A stretch of 26,373 nucleotides of DNA. It comes from a virus. The stretch spans positions 1 to 26,373 of the IMG/VR virus record IMGVR_UViG_3300013372_003560; one strand, 5' to 3'. The translations under genes were made by a program, and so were the position numbers. Positions 22,601-26,373 of this stretch are shown here, one piece after another. Positions within the stretch are counted from its first letter, which is position 1. Each line of letters starts with the position of its first letter. The notes under the pieces are model-generated. The model ran no database searches. It had not been told where the DNA came from and saw only the letters and a program-made list of their open reading frames with translations.

Positions 22601-25560
22601 TGGCGTCTCAGCCATCGACGGCCGAGGAGCATGCTCAGAAGGTGGAGGCCCTGAAGGCCGCGCACGAGTATGACCTGGAAGCAGCCAAGCAGGACGGGTG
22701 GGATGCGACCCGGCGCGATGCTCTGAAGCAACGGCAGCGGGTCGAGATGGAGAAGCTCAAGGGACAGGGGGTCGCCGCTCGCCTGGGCAACAGTGCCGAC
22801 ATCGCCAAGAATCGGGCGGCCCTCGTGAAGGGCCACCAGCGCGAGCTGATGACGATGCAGTCCAAGCACCGCCAGGAGCGGGGTAGGGAGGCATCTAAGC
22901 TCTCAGCTGAATCCAACCGCAAGGAGATGCTGCGGGCGCTGTCGACTCTGGATGCCATCCTGATGCAGTTTCCCTCGGAGGTGCGCGGGAAGGTGGGTGG
23001 CTTCACCAAGCTCGCCGGACTGACCACAACCCAGGCCCGCGAAGATTTCCTCCGCCAGCGGATCGAGAGGCTCGATGAAGTCCTCGAGACCTATCTGCGG
23101 CGCGAGTACACCACCGACATGCGCAAGCTGCTCGACCGGGCGGCGCCGAAAGGGGTCGCTGGGATGAAGCCCAAGGGCTTCGACCCGGACACCCACCGGC
23201 TCCTCCAGGCCGTGGAGAAGGCGATGAATCAAGACCGGGTCGCCGTCGATGGGCGCATGGCTGACCTGGACTCTCAGATCAACTCCGGCGTCCTGACCCC
23301 AGAGGAAGAGGCTCTAGCGATGCGCGAGCATGAGCTCATCAACCTAGCCGGCGACTGGAGCAAGGCTGACTCGAGCCGCATGGCAGCTGCCCTGGAGGCG
23401 ACCGAAGAGACCTATGAGGCCGGCCGGCTGGCATGGGCCCAGAGGCAGGCCATCCTGCGGGCCGAACGGGGCCAGTTGGGGGCAGCTTTAATGACAGCCA
23501 CGGGGCGTCTGGGCACGCCAGAGGAACGCCAAGTCATGGAGGCGGCGGACAACACGCGCCGGGGCGTCTTCAAGAAGACCCTGCTGAGCCTTTCGAGTTT
23601 CGAGGAGGTGATGCGCTTTGCATTCGGCGACGTGCCTGAGGTGAGCGAGGTTGTCGACCGCGAGAGGGCCGCGGCCAACCAGTACGAGGACGCCGTCCAG
23701 AGCCTCGGCAATGATATTGACGCACTATTCGCCCGCCTGGCCGGGGATGCCCTGGCAGGTGAGCGGCTGCGTTACAAGCTGAGTCAGCCGAGCGTTACGA
23801 CAGGCAACTCCTGGGGGACGCTCTCTGAGCTCCAGGTCATTCAAGGGTTGTTGATGTGGAGGCAGCCCGACGGGCAGCGCCACATGGCACAATACCAGAT
23901 CAATGATGCCTGGATCAAGAACGTCGAGGGGCAGCTGAGTCCGGAGGCCGTGGAGGTTATGACTTTTATCAGCCGCCGATATGCTGACGAATACGCCATT
24001 CTCAACCCCGTGTTTCGGGAGGCGATGGGCGTCGACCTACCTCACAACAAACTCTACGCGCCACTCACAGTCACCCCTCAGCAGGTCCAGCCTGGGCAGG
24101 TGGTCGACCCTGTGACCGGCAACGCCATGAGTGGGGCCTCTTTGACCCCTCCGAGCTTGAGGACCCGTTCGATGGTGGCGACCGCTGAGCCGCAATTTCG
24201 CGACGCCCTGGCGACGCTCATCGGCCACAACCGCCAGATCCAGCACTGGATGGCTTACCAGGCCCTGGTGCGTGACCTCAATGTTGTGATCGGTAACCGC
24301 AACCTGCTGAACTCGGTCGAGGCCCGCGGCGGGGAACAGGCTCGCAAGCTCCTGCTCAACTGGGTCCAGATCCTCTCGCAAGGGGGGAACCGGGACGCGG
24401 CGGCCGGTGATCAATTGACAGAACTGATGCGGGGCTACACCGGGCGCTTCGCCCGCATGGCGCTGGTCGGCCGGGTTGGGACGCTGATCATTCAGTCGAC
24501 GCAGTTGGCGGCAGCGGCAGCAGTCATGCCGACCGGGGCCTACGTCGTCCGTTTCGGCAAACTCCTGGCCGGGCAGATGTCCTGGCGTGCCGCTCTCGAC
24601 AGCGACTTCATTCGCCGCCGGGTGGCTCAGGCGCCTCCCGTGGTCCAGCAGGCCATGGAGGGTCTGCGCAGCAGGCAGCCTAACAAAATCAAGCATGCGG
24701 CCCAACGCCTGGGGATGCTGATCTCCGGCGCCGATGGTCTCTTCACCGCGGGGACTTACGCGATTGTTTTCGACTACCAGCGCCAGGAGCTCCTGGCCGC
24801 GGGGGTGAACCCGGGTGATGTCGATGCTCTGGCCCACCAGGAGACGGAGCGGATCGTCGAGCGCGTCGCTCAGCCGACTCGGTTGGCCACGCGCAGCTAC
24901 TTTGAAAATGTGACGACCAACCCTCTCGCGAAGCTGGGCTGGGCGTTTGCCTCCGAGGCCCGTCAGAAACTCGCCCTGGCGAAGTGGGCGGCGGCCAACT
25001 CGGTCACCGATCCCGCTCGGGCCGCCCGGGCTGCGTTCGTGGTTTGGGGTGCGGGAGGTCTCATGGCCGCCATCATCCGCAATGCCTGGCGCGATGCGCG
25101 CGATGATGATGATGACGAGACCTTCGACGACAAACACTGGGGCCTCAAGCGGCTGACAATCCAGACGCTCGCGGGGCCGCTCAATGGGGTCCCTCTGTGG
25201 GGAGATGCGGTCGAGGCCCTCGTCAATGCGGTCGGCAAGCAGCCCAACCTGGGCGACTCCAAAGTCAGCGCCGTGGCCAACGCCTGGCCAGCCGTCAAGC
25301 GACTGTCCACGCTCGAGACCTTCAGCGACGACGAGCCCGTCGAGCAGACTCTGCGGGATGCTGAGTCGTTGTTGGGGATGCTCGGGGTGTTCAACGAGAC
25401 CGCGGCCAGCGCGACCTCTCTCTGGCATGTCCTGCGTGATGGGACGGCCATCGTCGACGGCCTCAACCAGGACGAGGAGGAGGAGAAGACGGCGACCGAG
25501 CGGATGCAAAAGCAGCGCGTCAAGGAGGCGAAGGAGGCCAGGAAGGGGTCGGAAAATTGA
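16687..25560 (+). CDS. Giant modular (polyvalent) ejection protein, T7 gp16 position; possibly two genes
   Basis: The ORF has 2957 codons and starts TAATG-coupled to the gp15-like gene. It occupies the gp16 slot but is over twice the length of T7 gp16 (about 1318). In order: a helical N-terminus; a Gly/hydrophobic segment near 320-370 (GVAGSVPGLGMAVAMTPF); a QLHERMESRF helix (H715) with an incomplete metallopeptidase-like HExxE; a segment around 990-1310 resembling HhH DNA glycosylases (KVLSF..SGRPDVLVLDRIQFRHLWG, D1173); a GNAT-like segment about 1487-1650; an ADP-ribosyltransferase-like module about 1667-1890; a charged coiled coil about 1948-2075; and a C-terminal region with hydrophobic stretches near 2591-2630 and 2782-2800 typical of large polyvalent phage proteins. 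No lytic transglycosylase was recognised. The coding signal leaves this frame at about 20998-21154, so a split into 16687-21154 and 21145-25560 is possible. Domain names are from pattern recognition. Confidence 0.75.
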   Translation: MRNLLRDAEDATLDFDSWHASLPDDFRSSIGYQLQLAPDKEAEKRKLASTMWLSAQTGLSLGDVNERYEEAKGTWAAKQELPNDQWRDEATFQSTLKSKVADFRNERILVEDLSSQARRAALWDGSKLPVENRPEMSAWRRAKASDPGYKPDKASRYEVAFADQYHKERERLAPVSKVLNDTWSFLYDPREPTPIEIYDLSKTVADLPRDQQDTVLAGLAERANMLTEEERDTYLQRWGKAFSRGLDSLGSATILKQPMRMAADAAEKADQLSEGIGMGGTGGVAWAQKQRRVANIMGRLSALREERIDPNQGDNLLEKIGLGVAGSVPGLGMAVAMTPFSLYPLMADQAYTELEKSFRESGMDEDKADRYANDIAPFAGAAMTALEQVTFGFAKGPLAEVQRQLIQRLANSAAVTRFGAALGVETLEQFGQEIAQDSAPVIFAEAARMMGADIPDQKVIDRVMQATTPETFGVSIVFALGGGGAMPQVEQTRALQALGFQPEAIEAVLAADTIPAKQEAYAAGLETATPSQEGQDALAAFAEAEAAAEEEANRRAGIRGISRDSEGWWVNHRDGTRTKSSSAEAAIALRDDIGHAQDLAVAEQAVRIADWMAEKDPKLTQVFDNAAQVATEEGAFLLRPGEEPLLIPMSEQASAELQAELNRLRAQESDPGLMASILGDNIVTWKDGIRDDAGAIVESTVTRNLKGGTILTQLHERMESRFEALIGSQRMTTDEVVQAIRLLESATGTRMLGDVFSATDLRETAIELAVADVIGRRKDGTRVQAGSLSQAVKAEAMKSPEQRNALGKLGDFLRAVRAHVMATIRTAAAIVKARRSGKLKDGDEFSSFVDRLLGTDEQKAYDAQVVTTAEDLARSNVTAARNLDLKDLRDRIKQSMSLGSVHPSLKEKLPGLKGAKFENLPRVPDEPKENNVQKTMEAIDTIVSAIGNPLESMQKWGAFVRAIMGKKLGGKDTDFLVAPERALMYSRGEGFEFVTDSLVKRPEYVAAREQGLADGAQMLANFREGTLKRADLAGLFAWGLMSRGVGAYIQEGAYLSLHRDGLIEKLEDAFNGKLTPDEINTWAKKAIKGGPGVSASQNAMILGEQVRALMSDVDGRPAIDVILDAWKSDMTGPKLRRFVRSIFHSDRPSLQIQNKVLSFMILVSGRPDVLVLDRIQFRHLWGGSVIDKSLDDLAKKVQKAKAVTAKRYGKNSEEARLAEETSDDPTNIYDALPLFDDDGSFKFAKRKDKLKIATQGIAGAGDGVQGMALYEVLERGLTDQVRAAYDAAGISYPGVGAFHWDSWLVTSQQAISHPTLKVVSGEDLSPGVGVQQGKFTQNDYGMVFRLDGNYAREFLTEPGTWVIIDKANIGKYQKKLVDKAIGRSIPLEKDETGNERTRPWTESLSPEERVRFDQFLESLGERTTPIGTPLDEGRPDDGGQRSGPSNDAGQSLVDVIGRIEAAGGRLLATKGIGEDQGGGGADVRGRVGVITVEDFSRIAGANKRSHKFGTSVDVYEPKGYDGYDLLVVERDGETATASISPSGEIGAVTKSKDGGPDMVSQVFQAAVAAGRVRWLNGFDTVLPGIYSDLGFKAEARLPFNDEYAPDGWDFDTYKKFNAGRPDVVFMRYVGEPQTYQPGDGVIVEDYDAAAAIVTTKATTGFSLTRAMTPAQDAEYASAEARGDKEEGQRITNQAAEQAGGVRLYRGHSSGDRLDTKVATPTFTPNRIVAEEYARQNRGDGVGVVTDSFVFIKNPYEFKDPTGAITKTQFSGFLNDLGFDSQKVDGFGTEVEWMEDGDPTDWDNASTGAYTDFYPLANSTEVTKAASEAGYDGFVYHGIFFGEEDQEGAFSEEMPLEYRPFSRSQVKSADPFTYDADGKLIPLSQRFNLGDERISFSLSSRLDGVADALNNRKADPKQRREWFEAAREQVTGMARAMRYNDSLTTTSPWMEMAHGREMAALRRRHKAELAAFVASQPSTAEEHAQKVEALKAAHEYDLEAAKQDGWDATRRDALKQRQRVEMEKLKGQGVAARLGNSADIAKNRAALVKGHQRELMTMQSKHRQERGREASKLSAESNRKEMLRALSTLDAILMQFPSEVRGKVGGFTKLAGLTTTQAREDFLRQRIERLDEVLETYLRREYTTDMRKLLDRAAPKGVAGMKPKGFDPDTHRLLQAVEKAMNQDRVAVDGRMADLDSQINSGVLTPEEEALAMREHELINLAGDWSKADSSRMAAALEATEETYEAGRLAWAQRQAILRAERGQLGAALMTATGRLGTPEERQVMEAADNTRRGVFKKTLLSLSSFEEVMRFAFGDVPEVSEVVDRERAAANQYEDAVQSLGNDIDALFARLAGDALAGERLRYKLSQPSVTTGNSWGTLSELQVIQGLLMWRQPDGQRHMAQYQINDAWIKNVEGQLSPEAVEVMTFISRRYADEYAILNPVFREAMGVDLPHNKLYAPLTVTPQQVQPGQVVDPVTGNAMSGASLTPPSLRTRSMVATAEPQFRDALATLIGHNRQIQHWMAYQALVRDLNVVIGNRNLLNSVEARGGEQARKLLLNWVQILSQGGNRDAAAGDQLTELMRGYTGRFARMALVGRVGTLIIQSTQLAAAAAVMPTGAYVVRFGKLLAGQMSWRAALDSDFIRRRVAQAPPVVQQAMEGLRSRQPNKIKHAAQRLGMLISGADGLFTAGTYAIVFDYQRQELLAAGVNPGDVDALAHQETERIVERVAQPTRLATRSYFENVTTNPLAKLGWAFASEARQKLALAKWAAANSVTDPARAARAAFVVWGAGGLMAAIIRNAWRDARDDDDDETFDDKHWGLKRLTIQTLAGPLNGVPLWGDAVEALVNAVGKQPNLGDSKVSAVANAWPAVKRLSTLETFSDDEPVEQTLRDAESLLGMLGVFNETAASATSLWHVLRDGTAIVDGLNQDEEEEKTATERMQKQRVKEAKEARKGSEN
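19400..20850 (+). other. Giant-protein segment resembling HhH DNA glycosylases
   Basis: Residues about 905-1388. The stretch IQNKVLSFMILVSGRPDVLV followed by LDRIQFRHLWGG, with D1173, resembles the helix-hairpin-helix glycosylase pattern in which a Lys/Ser-rich helix, a G-x-P-D turn and a catalytic Asp before an xRxxG helix occur together. GAFHWDSWLVTSQQAISH (from F1298) follows at the distance where related phage/plasmid proteins have a Trp/Gln-rich helix. The match is weak and rests on motif memory. It could be an unrelated polyvalent-protein domain. Confidence 0.3.
20966..21154 (+). other. Coding-like segment in the +1 frame inside the giant ORF
   Basis: In the +1 frame relative to the giant ORF, codons up to TAA at 21152-21154 have G or C at the third position in 49 of 58 cases (hand count from codon ATG AGG GGC). 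The giant frame has only about 47% there. The peptide reads as a natural C-terminus: DSDLDPATMPVNPSWMSSDE, then LKRRAVVSLLQRGLAKTREE and AVQMFEDEWE. Deleting one G from the G5 run at 20998-21002 links it smoothly to the giant protein N-terminal part (GTPLDEGRPDDG-DSDLDPA). Confidence 0.6.
21145..21655 (+). other. GNAT-like segment of the giant protein
   Basis: Residues about 1487-1656. Strands DLLVVERDGETATASISPSG are followed by GGPDMVSQVFQAAVAAGRVR, then LNGFDTVLPGIYSDLGFKAE, ARLPFNDEYAPDGWD and PDVVFMRYVG. The ending, 'L..IYsdLGFk..aR.pFndeyaP..W', is a recurrent acetyltransferase-fold ending in polyvalent phage proteins. Enzymatic activity is not demonstrated by the sequence. The GTG at 21145 is a possible independent gene start, overlapping a stop in another frame. 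Confidence 0.5.
21685..22353 (+). other. ADP-ribosyltransferase-like module of the giant protein
   Basis: Residues about 1667-1889. It opens with MTPAQDAEYASAEARGDKEE, the recurrent linker helix before ART domains in polyvalent proteins. Then come GGVRLYRGHSSG (R1702/R1705/H1707, first NAD-binding strand), TFTPNRIVAEEYARQ (Y1732), AGYDGFVYHG, EYRPFSRSQVKSADPFTYD (E1856), and a closing RFNLGDERISFSL, also a standard module end. The canonical YHG is replaced by YRG, so assignment to the H-Y-E or R-S-E class is uncertain. Such enzymes would modify host proteins after ejection; that is inference. Confidence 0.55.
22529..22910 (+). other. Charged coiled-coil segment of the giant protein
   Basis: Residues about 1948-2075 are a run of heptad-like helices rich in Glu, Lys, Arg, Gln, Ala and regularly placed His: GREMAALRRRHKAELAAF, KVEALKAAHEYDLEAAKQ, RVEMEKLKGQG, GHQRELMTMQSKHRQERGRE. 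It separates the enzyme-like modules from the C-terminal region and may be a spacer or an oligomerisation helix. Confidence 0.65.
24440..25440 (+). other. C-terminal large polyvalent-protein region with membrane-like segments
   Basis: Residues about 2585-2918. Hydrophobic ALVGRVGTLIIQSTQLAAAA and AAFVVWGAGGLMAAIIRNAW flank YFENVTTNPLAKLGWAFASE; the second is followed by an Asp-rich DARDDDDDETFDDKHWG and TIQTLAGPLNGVPLWGDAVE. This order is a hallmark of the C-terminal region of large polyvalent phage proteins. The hydrophobic helices suggest insertion in the host inner membrane during DNA entry; inferred. Confidence 0.55.
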
Positions 25561-25590
25561 CTTTTAAGGCGGCGTCTCGCTCTGTTAGAG

Positions 25591-26373
25591 ATGTCCGTCT
25601 CCAGCGAGGTCACCAACGTCACGTATTCAGGAAACAACTCGGCGACCATCGAGTATCCCGTACCTTTCCCAGTCACTGACGGATCTCAGATCCGGGTCGG
25701 TATCCAGGTCCCTGGGGCTGCCTTCTCACAGAGCCCTTCCTGGGCCTACACTGTCGTTGTGGGGCCGTCCGGCACCTTCAGCGTGACGACCGTCAACCCG
25801 GTGGCCGAGACCTCCACGGTCGTGATCTGGCGTGAGATACCAGCAACCCAGCCGGTCGAGCTCCCTTTGGCAGGGCGACTCCCCTCAACTGCAATCGAGA
25901 GCGGCCTAGATCGCGCCACGATGCAGATCCAGGAGCTCAAGTCGACCCTGAGTCGGGCCATCAAAATGGACTATTCAGCCAGCCCGCAAGCGGATGTGTC
26001 GCCAGTCCCGAACGCGTTGTTCGGGTTTGATGCGAATGGAAATTTTGAACCGGTGACGGCAGCCCGGGTGCGCGAGCTGGCCCAGCTCGAGGGCAACGGA
26101 GCCAATGCCACGTCGACATGGGTGAACCCCGCGGCGCGGCCATCTACTGTCCCACAATTTACCGGGCAGATCGGGATCCAGCGGTCAGACAAGTCGGCCT
26201 GGACAGCTCTGTCCACGACCGCAGGCGATTGGACGCCTGCCACATTGCCCTATGAAACGGTGACGACCGAGGCGGAGCTGCTGTTGGCCATCGCGAGTAG
26301 CCGGATCATTCGGATCCGCGGGATGATCACGTTGACGAGCTCACTGATCATCACGACCAACGATGTGACGCTC
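25591..26373 (+). CDS. Tail fibre/tailspike with T7 gp17-type N-terminal domain, 3' truncated
   Basis: The frame opens at ATG 25591, 30 nt after the giant gene stop, and stays open for 261 codons to the window end. The N-terminus is the podovirus tail-fibre anchoring domain that binds the tail: VTNVTYSGNNSATIEYPVPF, then a YTVVVGPSGTFSVTTVNPV strand pair, then IWREIPATQPVELPLAGRLP followed by STAIESGLDRATMQIQELKS, which is the family hallmark. After a linker, residues about 220-261 (TVTTEAELLLAIASSRIIRI, then TLTSSLIITTNDVTL) look like the first turns of a right-handed beta-helix, as in polysaccharide-degrading tailspikes. The product is therefore probably a tailspike, but the catalytic region is outside the window. 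Confidence 0.85.
   Translation, partial: MSVSSEVTNVTYSGNNSATIEYPVPFPVTDGSQIRVGIQVPGAAFSQSPSWAYTVVVGPSGTFSVTTVNPVAETSTVVIWREIPATQPVELPLAGRLPSTAIESGLDRATMQIQELKSTLSRAIKMDYSASPQADVSPVPNALFGFDANGNFEPVTAARVRELAQLEGNGANATSTWVNPAARPSTVPQFTGQIGIQRSDKSAWTALSTTAGDWTPATLPYETVTTEAELLLAIASSRIIRIRGMITLTSSLIITTNDVTL

Noticed and set aside
24037-25509. Long open frame on the - strand, 490 codons
   Set aside because: It is antisense to the C-terminal part of the giant gene, Arg/Gly/Pro/His-rich, with no recognisable domain. Such frames arise from strong G/C third-position bias on the opposite strand.
1-26373. CRISPR arrays, tRNA genes, insertion sequences, integrase or attachment sites
   Set aside because: No regularly spaced repeats, no cloverleaf-like sequences, no transposase or recombinase motifs were seen on reading both strands by eye.

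Overview
The window is part of the genome of a short-tailed (podovirus-type) double-stranded DNA bacteriophage, probably lytic. All credible genes are on the + strand. They are tightly packed, often overlapping by 1 to 11 nt (ATGA, TGATG and TAATG junctions). Base composition is high in GC, with strong G/C preference at third codon positions. The host cannot be named from the sequence. Shine-Dalgarno motifs are missing or weak at nearly every start.

Layout. (1) 1-764: the 3' part of a RepA-like (AAA_25-type) replicative helicase/ATPase gene. (2) 765-1528: a mostly non-coding stretch holding a nested G/C-run hairpin, an AT-rich block with direct repeats and a palindrome (candidate origin or control region), a small Cys-rich gene that appears frame-disrupted, and a strong terminator. 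(3) 1529-4412: a small CPxC protein, terminase small and large subunits, and two small unknowns. (4) 4409-9053: portal, Bbp19-like protein, a small Pro/Gln-rich protein, scaffold, a possible 32-aa micro-gene, major capsid protein with its own terminator, and a small beta-rich virion protein. (5) 9057-16687: tail tubular protein A, an inserted fibre-like protein with a Sec signal peptide, tail tubular protein B, a gp13-like acetyltransferase-fold protein, and gp14-like and gp15-like core proteins. (6) 16687-25560: one uninterrupted ORF of 2957 codons in the position of T7 gp16. (7) 25591-end: the start of a T7-type tail fibre or tailspike that runs off the window. From (5) on, the order matches T7 genes 11-12-13-14-15-16-17, apart from the inserted fibre gene. 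The terminase-first head module and the RepA-type helicase are unlike T7, so the genome is mosaic.

How it works together: terminase packages DNA through the portal into a scaffold-assembled capsid. Proteins A and B form the short tail. The gp14/15/16-like core proteins would be ejected into the host. The fibres bind the cell surface.

The main point of interest is the giant ORF. It looks like a modular ('polyvalent') ejection protein with an HhH-glycosylase-like segment, a GNAT-like segment, an ADP-ribosyltransferase-like module of much lower GC, a coiled coil and a membrane-associating C-terminal region. At about 20998-21154 the coding signature leaves the giant frame and moves to the +1 frame, which ends in a natural-looking C-terminus and a stop. 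A GTG start in the giant frame overlaps that stop. The 2957-codon ORF may therefore be two genes of about 1490 and 1471 codons joined by one extra G in a G5 run, or a genuine frameshift or overprinting event.

No RNA polymerase, DNA polymerase, integrase, lysis gene, tRNA, CRISPR array or insertion sequence is visible.
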